Assembly: GCF_014235875.1 (NCBI RefSeq)
Contig: NZ_JACJUK010000008.1
Span: 62,001-126,000, forward strand
Length of the DNA: 64,000 nucleotides
From: Croceivirga lutea
GTDB lineage: Bacteria; Bacteroidota; Bacteroidia; Flavobacteriales; Flavobacteriaceae
Direction: 5' to 3'
Shown: one piece after another, positions 55,507 through 64,000 of the stretch
Layout: each line of letters begins with the position of its first letter
Position numbering within the stretch: position 1 is the first letter of the stretch
The notes under the pieces: generated by a model
What the model was told of the DNA's origin: nothing
Database searches by the model: none
What the model saw: only the letters and a program-made list of their open reading frames with translations
Position numbers and translations under genes: made by a program

Positions 55507-56685
55507 TTATTTAGTTGAAAATTTAAAAATAGTTGTTGTGGAATAAATTTCTCCTGGATTAAGTCTTGTGGAAGGAAAATTTGGTTGATTTGGACTATCT
55601 GGAAAATGTTGAGTTTCTAAACAAAATCCAGACCTTTTATCATACCCCCCTTCATTGCCAGGTATGGGCAAAGAACCATCCAAAAAGTTACCGGTGTAAA
55701 ATTGTATTCCAGGTTCAGTTGTAGATACTTCTAAAAATCTGCCACTTACAGGATCATAAGCTGTTGCAACTTTACGTAATGTTCCGTTTTCACCATTTAA
55801 TACCCAGCAATGGTCATAACCCCCGCCTAATTTTAATTGTTTGTTATCATCATCAATATTTTGGCCTATGGCTTTTTGGTTTGTAAAGTCAAAAGGTGAT
55901 TCAGTAACACTTCTAAATTCTCCTGTAGGAATTAACCCTTCATCAACAGGTAAAAATGTATTGGCATTTATCTGAACTTCTTGATTGTGAACATTCTTTG
56001 TAAAATCGCTAGAAAGATTAAAATAGGCGTGGTGTGTAAGATTTACAACGGTAGCTTTATCTGTTTCTGCTTTATAGTCAACAGCAAGTTCATTTTGGTT
56101 ATTCAAAGAATAAATTACAGTAACTTGTAAATTTCCGGGATACCCTTCTTCACCATCTTTGCTAGTATAATTTAACTTTAGTTTTGACTCAGTTTCTCCT
56201 TCAATAGGTTCAATTTCCCATATAACTTTATCGAAACCAATAGTACCACCATGTAAATGATTTTCACCATTATTTGTAACAAGTGTATACGCTTTATTGT
56301 CTAAACTGAATTTACCTTTTGCTATACGGTTGCCATACCTACCAACTAAAGCTCCAAAAAATGGATTTTCTATAACGTAATCATCAATTGTATCGAACCC
56401 TAAAGTAACATTAGCAATGATTCCATTTTTATTGGGTACTCTTAAAGAAACTATTCGACCACCATAGCTAATAATCGTAACCTCCATACCATTAGCATTG
56501 GTAAGGGTGTACGCGTCAATCTGGGTTCCATCTTTCAATGTTCCAAATACAGATTTTTCAATTTTCATGGATTTGCTTGCTTTGGTTTCTAATATAGATT
56601 GCTCTTTGTTTTTTTGCTTACAACTTAAAAAAAACACTAAGGCAAAAATCGTAAAACCTATAAGTTTAGTTTGTTTTAATTTCAT
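55507..56685 (-). CDS. Aldose 1-epimerase (galactose mutarotase), lipoprotein
   Basis: About 392 residues. The ATG at 56685 gives a lipoprotein signal (MKLKQTKLIGFTIFALVFF, lipobox LSCK) and avoids overlap with araA; a further in-frame ATG is at 56739. Mutarotase motifs are YGGRIVSLRVPNKNG, NHLHGGTIGFDKVIW, the catalytic His in LTHHAYFNLS and the catalytic Glu in GFCLETQHFPDSPNQP. It interconverts alpha and beta anomers. The signal places it in the periplasm, ahead of the SSS symporter that follows in the operon. Confidence 0.92.
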   Translation of the reverse strand: MKLKQTKLIGFTIFALVFFLSCKQKNKEQSILETKASKSMKIEKSVFGTLKDGTQIDAYTLTNANGMEVTIISYGGRIVSLRVPNKNGIIANVTLGFDTIDDYVIENPFFGALVGRYGNRIAKGKFSLDNKAYTLVTNNGENHLHGGTIGFDKVIWEIEPIEGETESKLKLNYTSKDGEEGYPGNLQVTVIYSLNNQNELAVDYKAETDKATVVNLTHHAYFNLSSDFTKNVHNQEVQINANTFLPVDEGLIPTGEFRSVTESPFDFTNQKAIGQNIDDDNKQLKLGGGYDHCWVLNGENGTLRKVATAYDPVSGRFLEVSTTEPGIQFYTGNFLDGSLPIPGNEGGYDKRSGFCLETQHFPDSPNQPNFPSTRLNPGEIYSTTTIFKFSTK

Positions 56686-56704
56686 TTTATTCAGTTTACT
56701 ATTA

Positions 56705-58210
56705 TTAACCACGTAAAAAACCACTGTAATAAGCTTCATTAGCTCGAATTAAGTTTTTAAAATTTCGGATTTTAGTATCAGAGTCAATCACCAAAAGTTC
56801 AATTCCGAAGCTATCAGCAAAATCTTCTAAAAACTCTGACGTTAGTGCCTTTGTATACACTGTGTGGTGGGCCCCTCCTGCCAAAATCCAAGCCGTAGTT
56901 GCAATTTCTAGATTAGGTTTTGGATTCCAGAGCACTCGTGCAACAGGTAATTTAGGTAAATCTGCCAAAGGTTCAACTGCTTCAACTTCATTCACAATTA
57001 ATCGAAACCTATTGCCCAAATCAACCAAAGATGCATTTAAACCAGAACCGGCAGGAGAATTAAAAACCAAGCGAACCGGGTCTTCCTTACCCCCTATACT
57101 TAAAGGATGTACTTCACAAGAGGGTATTGTATCGGCAATAGTTGGACAAATTTCTAACATATGTGAACCTAATACCAAATCTTTTACTGGATTAAAATGA
57201 TAGGTATAGTCCTCCATAAAAGAAGTTCCACCCTCCAACCCTGTGGCCATAACCTTCATTACCCTGGTTAGTGCCGCTGTTTTCCAATCACCTTCCGCAC
57301 CAAAACCATAGCCATCTGCCATTAACCGTTGCACGGCCAAACCTGGTAATTGCTTAAGGTCTCCTAGATTTTCAAAAGTATCGGTAAAAGCTTTAAAACC
57401 ACCTTCTTCTAAAAACCTACGTAGGGCCAACTCAATCTTAGCGGCTTCAATAAGTGATTCTCTCTTGGCTCCATCTTTTGCCAATTCTGAAGCTAAGCGA
57501 TATTCTTGCTCATAAGTTGCCAAAAGATTATTAATTTCCTCTTGAGATAAGCTCTCTATCTTTGATGTAATATCAGACGCGTTAAAACCATTAACAGACA
57601 TTCCAAAAGTTATTTGGGCACTTACCTTATTACCCTCTGTTACCGCAACTTCTCGCATATTGTCACCAAAGCGAGCTACTTTAAGTTGCTGCATTTCATC
57701 TACACCAAGGGCAACACGGGACCAAAGTCCTATTTTTTGCTGAACACTTTCTGCTTTCCAATGGCCTACTATAACTTTTCGATTAATACGCATTCGTGAC
57801 ATCATATGGCCAAATTCTCGGTCGCCATGTGCCGATTGGTTCAAATTCATAAAATCCATATCAATATGCTCCCAAGGAATTTCTGCATTGAATTGGGTAT
57901 GAAAATGACAAAGAGGTTTATGCAGAATTCTTAAACCATTTATCCACATTTTGGCAGGAGAAAAGGTGTGCATCCACATAATAATACCAATACAATTTTT
58001 TGTAGCATTAGCTTGTATGCACAAATTGGTTATTTCTAATGGTGTTTTTACAATAGGCTTAAAAACAATATTCAAAGGAATTACCTCTGAATTATGTAGT
58101 GCCTTTGCGATGGTTTCTGAATTTTGGGCTACTTGCTTTAAGGTCTCCTGACCATATAAATGTTGGCTACCGGTTACGAACCAAATTTCCTTATTTGAAA
58201 TTTTAATCAT
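56705..58210 (-). CDS. araA: L-arabinose isomerase
   Basis: 501-residue cytoplasmic enzyme converting L-arabinose to L-ribulose. The start [20 protein letters not shown], the [19 protein letters not shown] segment, [11 protein letters not shown] (with a metal-binding Glu and His region) and GGAHHTVYT are diagnostic of AraA. Length equals that of the E. coli enzyme within one residue. It sits six bases after araD in a GH51-araB-araD-araA-galM-SSS operon. Confidence 0.97.
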   Translation of the reverse strand: MIKISNKEIWFVTGSQHLYGQETLKQVAQNSETIAKALHNSEVIPLNIVFKPIVKTPLEITNLCIQANATKNCIGIIMWMHTFSPAKMWINGLRILHKPLCHFHTQFNAEIPWEHIDMDFMNLNQSAHGDREFGHMMSRMRINRKVIVGHWKAESVQQKIGLWSRVALGVDEMQQLKVARFGDNMREVAVTEGNKVSAQITFGMSVNGFNASDITSKIESLSQEEINNLLATYEQEYRLASELAKDGAKRESLIEAAKIELALRRFLEEGGFKAFTDTFENLGDLKQLPGLAVQRLMADGYGFGAEGDWKTAALTRVMKVMATGLEGGTSFMEDYTYHFNPVKDLVLGSHMLEICPTIADTIPSCEVHPLSIGGKEDPVRLVFNSPAGSGLNASLVDLGNRFRLIVNEVEAVEPLADLPKLPVARVLWNPKPNLEIATTAWILAGGAHHTVYTKALTSEFLEDFADSFGIELLVIDSDTKIRNFKNLIRANEAYYSGFLRG

Positions 58211-58216
58211 AGTTTT

Positions 58217-58915
58217 TTATTGACCATAATAAGCGTTTTTACCATGTTTACGGTCGTAGTGTTTTTTTATAAGTAAGTTTTTTAATCTTGGTGCGTCAGG
58301 GTTAATTTGAATAGTGAGATAAGCCATCTGCGCTACAGTTTCTAACACTTTAGAATTATAAACTGCCTTTGCAGCATTATTGCCCCATGTGAACGGGCCG
58401 TGGTTACCTATCAACACCATTTCTACCTCTTGGTAATCTAGACCTCGTTCTGTAAAGCAATCTAAAATTTGAACTCCTGTATTGTGTTCATAATTACCAA
58501 CAATCAAATCGTCGTCCATAGGTGATGTACAAGGAATATCTTTTGTTAAATGGTCGGCATGTGTTGTCCCAAAAATGGGAATATCTTTTTGTGCTTGTGC
58601 CCAAGAAACTGAATACATTGCGTGGGTATGAGCTATACCACCAATATGTTCCCAGTTCTTATAAAGGTAACAGTGGGTTTTTGTATCTGATGATGGTTTT
58701 AGAGCTCCTTCTACCACCATATTATCAAAATCTATTACCACCATATCATCTGGTCTTAAATTTGTATACGGCACACCGCTAGGTTTAATGGCAAATACAC
58801 CCTTATCGTGGTCTACCGTACTAACATTACCAAAAGTGTAAATAACCAAGCCCAGTGTATGCAACTGCAAATTAGCTTCGAAACATTCTTGTTTCAATAA
58901 TTTATACGATGACAT
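58217..58915 (-). CDS. araD: L-ribulose-5-phosphate 4-epimerase
   Basis: 232-residue class II aldolase-fold, zinc-dependent enzyme producing D-xylulose-5-phosphate. It shows TFGNVSTVDHDKGVFAIKPS, the zinc ligands in AHTHAMYSVSWAQ, GTTHADHL, and LIGNHGPFTWG. Length matches AraD/UlaF. Its start overlaps the araB stop by 14 bases, and araA begins six bases after its end, giving tight co-expression. Confidence 0.96.
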   Translation of the reverse strand: MSSYKLLKQECFEANLQLHTLGLVIYTFGNVSTVDHDKGVFAIKPSGVPYTNLRPDDMVVIDFDNMVVEGALKPSSDTKTHCYLYKNWEHIGGIAHTHAMYSVSWAQAQKDIPIFGTTHADHLTKDIPCTSPMDDDLIVGNYEHNTGVQILDCFTERGLDYQEVEMVLIGNHGPFTWGNNAAKAVYNSKVLETVAQMAYLTIQINPDAPRLKNLLIKKHYDRKHGKNAYYGQ

Positions 58916-60593
58916 CTTTACTTATTTTTTTAGTTAATTGTTCCACGAAAAATCCGAGTTTTTTGTAAGCTTCAATATGTTGTTTTAACTCGGTCACTGT
59001 GTCTGTTTGAGGAAAATATTCGGCCTCAAAATCACTCCCCATTACTTTACTGGCATTAATAACCGTATCATAAACACCAGCGGCTGTTGCTGCATAAATA
59101 GCAGCGCCCAGTGCAGGAGTTTGATTGGATTTTACCACTTTTATAGGTTTGTTTAGTACGTTGGCTAAAGTCTGCATAATAAAAGGAGATTTACGTGCTA
59201 CACCTCCAATACCAATAACGTTGTGGATTTGAACACCTTCTTCCTCAAAACGATTTACAATCATTTTAGAGCCAAAACAAATGGCATTGACCAAAGCCTT
59301 AAACAAATGTGGTGCCTTTGTACCTAAAGAAATACCTGTAAACGCGCTTTTTAACTCTTGATTTGTATCTGGTGTTCGTCTTCCATTTACCCAGTCTAAG
59401 GCTACAGGAATTGCATCAGAAAGCGAAATTCTCTCAGCATGCTGCGCCAAAGTTTGAATAAAGTTTTTATCAATTTCTTGCTGTAGTTCTTCTTTTTGAG
59501 TTGCAGTTAATATGTCAGATTTCATGACTAAATTATCTATGGGCCAAGACAATACTGTTTTAAACCACGCCAAAACATCACCAAAAGCAGATTGCCCAGC
59601 TTCTAATCCTATCATACCTGGTATAACTGAACCATCTACTTGACCACAAATGCCTTTAACCGTATTGTTACCAATAACACTATATGGCGAAACCATAATA
59701 TCACATGTTGAAGTACCCATTACGCGTACCAGAGAGTTTTTATCCACTTTTGCTCCAATGGCTCCAGCATGGGCATCAAAGGTTCCCACAGCAATAACCG
59801 TATTGGTGGTTAGGCCTAATTTTTGTGCCCATTGTGCATTTAGGTAACCTGCTATTTGGTCTGAGGTAAACGTATCTACATATAAGTTATCTTTTAGTTC
59901 TGCTAAATAGGAATCTAACTTTGAAAGAAAACTTTTAGAAGGTAAACCACCCCATGATTTATGCCACATGGCTTTATGACCTGCAGCACAACGACTACGT
60001 TTGAAAGCTGTTAAATCTTTTTGGTCGGCCAATAAGTAAGTCATATAATCACAATTTTCCATCCAAGTAAAAGCTGCATTCTTAACTACCTCATCTTCTC
60101 GTATTACATGTAAAATTTTTGCCCAAAACCACTCAGAAGAATAGATTCCCCCTTCGTATTTTGTAAAGTTCTCTCCTCCCCAATTTCTTGCCAAGTCATT
60201 AATTTCATTAGCTTCTTTAACAGCGGTATGGTCTTTCCAAAGTATAATCATGGCATTAGGGTTTTCTTCAAAACCTTTAGTCAACGCCAAAGCTTCACCA
60301 TTTTCGGTGATAGCCATTGGTGAGGAGCCCGTAGTATCAATACAAATACCCAATACCTGCTCTGCAGATATTTTACTTTTTTGAATTACCGAAACAATCG
60401 TGGTTTGTAATCCTTCTATATGGTCTAAGGGATGCTGCCTAAATTGATTTTTTGTAGCAATACAAAATTTTTGGGCCTTCCATCTAGGATAACAAAATAC
60501 TTCAGAAGCCGATTCTGTACCATCGGAAGTACTTATTAATACGGCTCTAACAGAGTCTGTACCAAAATCGAGTCCTATGACATATTTGTTCAT
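58902..60593 (-). CDS. araB: Ribulokinase
   Basis: 563-residue FGGY-family kinase phosphorylating L-ribulose with ATP. N-terminal YVIGLDFGTDSVRAVLIS, GICIDTTGSSPMAI, VMGTSTCDIMVSP and the FGGY C-terminal GIGGVARKSPFIMQTLANV are AraB features. Length fits bacterial ribulokinases. It is the second gene of the operon, ten bases after the GH51 gene. Confidence 0.97.
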   Translation of the reverse strand: MNKYVIGLDFGTDSVRAVLISTSDGTESASEVFCYPRWKAQKFCIATKNQFRQHPLDHIEGLQTTIVSVIQKSKISAEQVLGICIDTTGSSPMAITENGEALALTKGFEENPNAMIILWKDHTAVKEANEINDLARNWGGENFTKYEGGIYSSEWFWAKILHVIREDEVVKNAAFTWMENCDYMTYLLADQKDLTAFKRSRCAAGHKAMWHKSWGGLPSKSFLSKLDSYLAELKDNLYVDTFTSDQIAGYLNAQWAQKLGLTTNTVIAVGTFDAHAGAIGAKVDKNSLVRVMGTSTCDIMVSPYSVIGNNTVKGICGQVDGSVIPGMIGLEAGQSAFGDVLAWFKTVLSWPIDNLVMKSDILTATQKEELQQEIDKNFIQTLAQHAERISLSDAIPVALDWVNGRRTPDTNQELKSAFTGISLGTKAPHLFKALVNAICFGSKMIVNRFEEEGVQIHNVIGIGGVARKSPFIMQTLANVLNKPIKVVKSNQTPALGAAIYAATAAGVYDTVINASKVMGSDFEAEYFPQTDTVTELKQHIEAYKKLGFFVEQLTKKISKDVIV

Positions 60594-60603
60594 TAAACTA
60601 GAT

Positions 60604-62139
60604 TTAGTTTAGTTCAAGAACAATTAGCGAATGCTTTGGTATTTCAACTAGCATTATTCCACTTTTTATTTTAAAGTCTTTGAATTCTTTTGGTTTTACC
60701 TTTTCTGGATTTTCGAATGAATTGTAATCTTGTAATTTTTCAGATGTTAAAATTGAAGCGGAAGGTTTTTTTACCTGAAACCTACTTAAATCAATTTCAA
60801 CAATATGCGATTTTTCTGGGTCAATATTTACTAACGAAATATGATAGCCTCCATTTTTATCTTTAGAAGCAGAAACTGAAATTACTGGTAGTCCCCTATA
60901 TTTGGTATTCTCAACAATTGTGGTGGGTAGCAACTTAGCGTCTTGATGCACTTTATACATGTGCATAACATGATAGGTTGGCGTTTTAATCATTTTTTCT
61001 TCATCAGTCAAAATCACCGCTTGAAGTACATTTACCATTTGCGCCAAATTCGCCATTTTAACCCTACGTGCATGATTGTTGAACGTATTTAAAACCGTAC
61101 CAGCGATCATTACATCTCTAATGGTATTTTGCTGGTACAATACTCCATTTTTAACTTCTGGTTCTGCATCATACCAACCGCCCCATTCATCTACAAACAA
61201 ATCAACCTTTCCTTCAGGGTCATATTTATCCATAATAGCAATATGTTTGGTAACATATTCGTCCATGTTCAAAGCTTGCTTCATTGTTTTAAAGTAGATT
61301 TCTTCATCAAAATTTATCGATGGTCCTTTTGCATTCCAATCGAAAACAGCATAATCATGAAGTGCTACGGCTTCCATTAAATTGAAAGGAACATTTTTCA
61401 TCAAGGTTTCAGTCCAATTATAATCATCTTCAGAAGCGCCAGACGCAATTCTGTAAATACCGTCACCATTACCCCAATCTGTCATAAACGTGGCATATTG
61501 CCTATAAATGTTCGCGTAATATTCTGCGGTCATATTACCACCACAACCCCAAGTTTCATTGCCTACTCCCCAATACTTTACTTTCCAAGGTTTTTCTCTG
61601 CCATTTTCTCGACGCCAGTCAGCCATAGGGCTTATTCCATCATGCGTAGTGTATTGTATCCAATCTGCAAGTTCTTGAACCGTGCCACTACCTACATTTG
61701 CAGACAAATATGGTTCGGCTCCCAACAACTCACATAGATTTAAAAAGTTATGCGTTCCAAAACTGTTATCCTCTGTAGTACCTCCCCACCAACGGTTTAC
61801 TATGGTAGGCCGTTTTGATTGAGGTCCTACCCCATCTTTCCAATGGTAAGTGTCTGCAAAACATCCGCCTGGCCATCGTAGGTTAGGAATGTCCAATTCT
61901 TTTAAAGCAGCAATAATGTCGTTACGAACCCCTTCTGTATTGGGAATTATTTTGTTGTCTTCACCAACATAAAGGCCTTCATAAATACACCTGCCTAAAT
62001 GTTCTGCAAAGTGCCCATAAATATGTTTACTTATTTGCGGAGCATCTTCTGTTTTTTCAATTTTAATTTTTACCTGAGCACTTATACCTTGAAATATTAA
62101 AAGTTTTAAGCATAGTAATAATAATAGTTTCGAGTTCAT
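60604..62139 (-). CDS. Exported GH51 alpha-L-arabinofuranosidase
   Basis: 511 residues with a signal peptide (LLLLLCLKLLIFQGISAQ). GH51 signatures are IYGHFAEHLGRCIYEGLYVG, NLRWPGGCFADTYHW, the acid/base Glu in GVGNETWGCGG and the nucleophile Glu in DLFVDEWGGWYDAE. It releases terminal arabinofuranose from arabinan, arabinoxylan or arabinogalactan side chains. It is the first gene of the ara operon, divergent from the AraR-like regulator, so supply of arabinose outside the inner membrane is co-controlled with uptake and catabolism. Confidence 0.96.
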   Translation of the reverse strand: MNSKLLLLLCLKLLIFQGISAQVKIKIEKTEDAPQISKHIYGHFAEHLGRCIYEGLYVGEDNKIIPNTEGVRNDIIAALKELDIPNLRWPGGCFADTYHWKDGVGPQSKRPTIVNRWWGGTTEDNSFGTHNFLNLCELLGAEPYLSANVGSGTVQELADWIQYTTHDGISPMADWRRENGREKPWKVKYWGVGNETWGCGGNMTAEYYANIYRQYATFMTDWGNGDGIYRIASGASEDDYNWTETLMKNVPFNLMEAVALHDYAVFDWNAKGPSINFDEEIYFKTMKQALNMDEYVTKHIAIMDKYDPEGKVDLFVDEWGGWYDAEPEVKNGVLYQQNTIRDVMIAGTVLNTFNNHARRVKMANLAQMVNVLQAVILTDEEKMIKTPTYHVMHMYKVHQDAKLLPTTIVENTKYRGLPVISVSASKDKNGGYHISLVNIDPEKSHIVEIDLSRFQVKKPSASILTSEKLQDYNSFENPEKVKPKEFKDFKIKSGIMLVEIPKHSLIVLELN

Positions 62140-62201
62140 CAGTTAGAATTTGATAAATGGAATTGAGTTAGGTTGGTACTAATTTAGCACTATAAAATAT
62201 T

Positions 62202-62220
62202 AAGTGTAAAAAACACACTT
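62202..62220. promoter_or_regulatory. Candidate AraR operator 1 (19-bp dyad)
   Basis: AAGTGT-N7-ACACTT inverted repeat in the intergenic region between the GH51 gene and araR, 63 bases from the GH51 start. Its half-sites recur in a second dyad of the same length at 62258. An extra AAGT-TAG-ACTT dyad lies between them at 62236-62246. Confidence 0.5.
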
Positions 62221-62257
62221 CTAAATTAAATAAATAAGTTAGACTTTAATTTATTTT

Positions 62258-62276
62258 AAGTGTTAAATTCAAACTT
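62258..62276. promoter_or_regulatory. Candidate AraR operator 2 (19-bp dyad)
   Basis: AAGTGTTAAATTCAAACTT, a dyad of the same 19-bp length and half-sites as operator 1, centred 56 bases from it and 40 bases before the regulator's start codon. Its position fits autoregulation. Confidence 0.45.
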
Positions 62277-62292
62277 ATTGTTTAGTATTGAA

Positions 62293-62300
62293 TAAATTTG
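62293..62300 (+). promoter_or_regulatory. Candidate -7 box of the AraR-like regulator
   Basis: TAAATTTG, matching TAnnTTTG, ending 15 bases before the ATG at 62316. Operator 2 would overlap the expected -33 region of this promoter. Confidence 0.45.
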
Positions 62301-62315
62301 AGGAATAAGACTTAA

Positions 62316-63008
62316 ATGATGTTACACTATTATGAAAAAGAAGACCAGGTTTTATTAGCAGTTGATTGCATCATATTTGGTTTTGACGGTAAAAAATTAA
62401 AACTTTTATTGGTCAAGAGAAATTTTGAACCCGAAAAGGATAAATGGTCCTTAATTGGGGGGTTTTTAAAGAAAAATGAAAACTTAGATGAGGCCGCTGC
62501 AAGGGTTTTGAAAGCGCTTACAGGTTTAAAAGAAGTTTACCTAGAACAGCTACATACATATAGTAATGTAAATCGTGATTCTGGCCAAAGAACAGTTTCA
62601 GTAGCCTATTACGCGCTTATTGATATTGCTTCCCATCAATTTGAGGGAATTTTACTAGATACAGCAAAATGGTTTGATGTTAAATTAATTCCAGATTTAA
62701 TATTTGACCACAATCAAATGGTTGATGGTGCAATACGTAGATTACGTAGAAGGGCTCAGACCAAACCCATTGGCTTTGAATTGCTACCTAACAAGTTTAC
62801 TATGAAGCAACTGCAACTACTTTACGAGTCTATTTTAGATAAAAAATTAGATAAACGAAATTTCACTAATAAAATTAACACGTTAGATGTATTAGAAAAA
62901 CTTAATGAAAAAGATATGACCGAATCTAAAAAGGGTTCATTTCTTTTTAAATTCGATCAAATAAAATATTCTAATAAAGTGAAAGAAGGTTTTAGCTTTA
63001 AAATTTAA
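62316..63008 (+). CDS. araR: NrtR-family transcriptional regulator (Nudix-like AraR)
   Basis: 230 residues. The N-terminal two thirds is a Nudix-fold domain (VDCIIFGFDGKKLKLLLVKR). Its Nudix box at 48-70 (GGFLKKNENLDEAAARVLKA) has the opening Gly and Glu, but the catalytic REUxEE core is replaced by RVLKAL, so it is a ligand sensor and not a hydrolase. The C-terminal part from about 155 (FELLPNKFTMKQLQLLYESI, DKRNFTNKINTL) is the winged-helix DNA-binding domain of NrtR regulators. Bacteroidetes use this family to control arabinose genes. Its position, divergent from the GH51-ara operon, strongly supports that role. Confidence 0.9.
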   Translation: MMLHYYEKEDQVLLAVDCIIFGFDGKKLKLLLVKRNFEPEKDKWSLIGGFLKKNENLDEAAARVLKALTGLKEVYLEQLHTYSNVNRDSGQRTVSVAYYALIDIASHQFEGILLDTAKWFDVKLIPDLIFDHNQMVDGAIRRLRRRAQTKPIGFELLPNKFTMKQLQLLYESILDKKLDKRNFTNKINTLDVLEKLNEKDMTESKKGSFLFKFDQIKYSNKVKEGFSFKI

Positions 63009-63016
63009 TAACCTTT

Positions 63017-63688
63017 TTAACTAAAATCTTCCATAACAACTTTATTTTTTGAAATTCCTAGAGCTTCCAAATCCTTCAAAATAGCTTTCATCATTAGTTC
63101 CGGGCCACATAAATAATAATTGTCTTTGTCTAAATCGGCATTACGTTTAATAAAATCTGCATTTATAAAACTATGCTCATATTTACTATTTTTCTCTTCC
63201 GATAGAATGTTAGTAAAATCATTAGCTAAAGTTCTATCAAAAAAAGCCTTTTCAATAATATCACCTTCTCTCTTATTGGCAAATAATAGCTGATTATCTT
63301 CTATTGCATTTTCTTTTTCTAGTTTCTTAAAAATAGATAAGAATGGGGTTATACCAGCACCTCCTGCTATAAATACACCAGGACCTTTGTACTTAATTGC
63401 ACCCCAAGAATCTCCAATGATTAAATTCTCACCCGCTTCAACCGTTTGTATTTTATCTGTAACACCTTTATGTTTTGGATAAACTTTTATAGTGAACTCT
63501 AAAAACCCATCATCGGGTAGGCTAGTAAAAGTAAAAGGTCTTTTTTTGTCTCTCCATCCCTCTTGGTCTATGGCCACCTCAGTTGCTTGACCTGGAGTAA
63601 AAGAATAGTTACTCGGTCTTTCAGTTTTTATGCGAAGAACATCAGGGGTAATAAATCCGGTTTCTTGTACTTTGATATTATATTCCAT
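63017..63688 (-). CDS. FAD/NAD(P)-binding ferredoxin-reductase-like protein
   Basis: 223 residues of the ferredoxin-NADP reductase superfamily. The FAD domain shows FTPGQATEVAIDQ and KKRPFTFTSLPDDGFLEFT (RxxTxTS-like). The NAD domain shows VFIAGGAGITPFLSIFKKL and YYLCGPELMMKAI. No 2Fe-2S motif is present, so it must pass electrons to a separate partner such as a flavodoxin or ferredoxin. Convergent with araR with an 8-bp gap and not obviously related to the arabinose genes. Confidence 0.88.
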   Translation of the reverse strand: MEYNIKVQETGFITPDVLRIKTERPSNYSFTPGQATEVAIDQEGWRDKKRPFTFTSLPDDGFLEFTIKVYPKHKGVTDKIQTVEAGENLIIGDSWGAIKYKGPGVFIAGGAGITPFLSIFKKLEKENAIEDNQLLFANKREGDIIEKAFFDRTLANDFTNILSEEKNSKYEHSFINADFIKRNADLDKDNYYLCGPELMMKAILKDLEALGISKNKVVMEDFS

Positions 63689-63792
63689 ATTACTTCTTTT
63701 TATCTTAAAATAAGATGCAATACGAGAAATTAGGTGCTTAAACGATTAAGATATTAGTTCTTATGCTTTTTAACTTAGGAATGTAACGCTAA

Positions 63793-64000
63793 TCAACCGC
63801 TGAAAAACTCTAAAACCGCTACAGCCCCATTGTAAGAAATAATACAAGCAAAAATTAAAGCAAGAACTAAAACTATATTTAGTACTAAATGTGTTTTGTA
63901 GCCCTGCATTAACTTCTTTTTATTAATTAAAATTAGAATACCTAAAATAACGAGCGGTAATACAAAAACATTAAAAACTTGCGACAAAATTTGCATTTGA
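63793..64000 (-). CDS. C-terminus of an Nramp-type metal transporter, cut by window edge
   Basis: The frame is open to the right edge, and the ATG at 63996 is internal. The visible part has two hydrophobic helices around a basic loop: FNVFVLPLVILGILILINKK, KKLMQGYKTH, LVLNIVLVLALIFACIISYN. The pattern of Q-x-N near the start, a Pro in the helix, then LINKKKLMG-like residues matches the last two helices of Nramp/MntH proteins, which import Mn(II) or Fe(II) with protons. The assignment rests on about 70 residues. Confidence 0.6.
   Translation of the reverse strand, partial: QMQILSQVFNVFVLPLVILGILILINKKKLMQGYKTHLVLNIVLVLALIFACIISYNGAVAVLEFFSG

Noticed and set aside
53851-62139. Classical polysaccharide utilisation locus
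   Set aside because: No SusC/SusD-type genes are present in the window, so the block is described as an arabinose operon only.
63793-63996. Stand-alone 67-residue membrane protein
   Set aside because: The frame continues past the window edge, and the sequence fits the last helices of an Nramp transporter.

Overview
This window is a piece of an AT-rich Bacteroidetes chromosome, most likely a marine member of the Flavobacteriaceae. Supporting signs are a type IX secretion sorting domain, many SPII lipoproteins, an LptD/TamB envelope set, BshA (bacillithiol), a NrtR-type arabinose regulator, and promoters matching the Bacteroidetes -7 consensus TAnnTTTG. The genus cannot be fixed from the sequence alone. 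Coding density is high. There is one tRNA, and I see no insertion sequence, prophage or CRISPR array.

Layout. (1) 1-5012: the end of a surface-polysaccharide cluster, with two GT4 glycosyltransferases, a WcaF-like acetyltransferase, a GT2 glycosyltransferase and a NodU/CmcH-type carbamoyltransferase. (2) 5131-10175: a 1449-residue secreted PQQ-type sugar dehydrogenase with a second propeller-like region, eleven exact-length 33-residue calcium-binding repeats and a T9SS signal, followed by a fibronectin-like lipoprotein. (3) 10168-15571: a CusBA-type metal efflux pair without an outer-membrane component. (4) 15702-26599, all minus strand: an OmpA-family protein, a PrcB-like protein, bshA, a GH3/beta-lactamase fusion, and a block of amidase, MlaD, two Fe-S proteins and a conserved unknown. 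(5) 26731-37365: lptD, ridA, a BadF-type kinase, gap, pfkA and tamB. (6) 37446-42483: a six-gene plus-strand housekeeping run (tsaD, TfoX-like, rsmE, DUF4159, AI-2E transporter, methyltransferase). (7) 42484-45248: small lipoproteins and hydrolases, a nucleotidase and tRNA-Arg(UCU). (8) 45320-53805: a catabolic block with a ThuA protein, a PVC-type heme protein, a sugar-phosphate-isomerase-like lipoprotein, and a sulfatase next to a formylglycine-generating enzyme. (9) 53851-63008: a complete L-arabinose pathway (GH51, araB, araD, araA, lipoprotein mutarotase, SSS symporter) divergent from a Nudix-like AraR regulator. (10) A ferredoxin-reductase-like protein and the C-terminus of an Nramp metal transporter run off the right edge.

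The most coherent system is the arabinose regulon. An exported arabinofuranosidase releases arabinose, a lipoprotein mutarotase interconverts anomers, a sodium symporter imports the sugar, and AraA-AraB-AraD convert it to xylulose-5-phosphate. Two matching 19-bp dyads in the GH51/araR intergenic region are good operator candidates. Other points worth a second look: a lipoprotein FGE that keeps both catalytic cysteines, a CCG-domain protein whose first cluster motif has lost its cysteines, a PfkA with Asn in the GGDGS motif, and a strong hairpin placed just before the BadF-type kinase.
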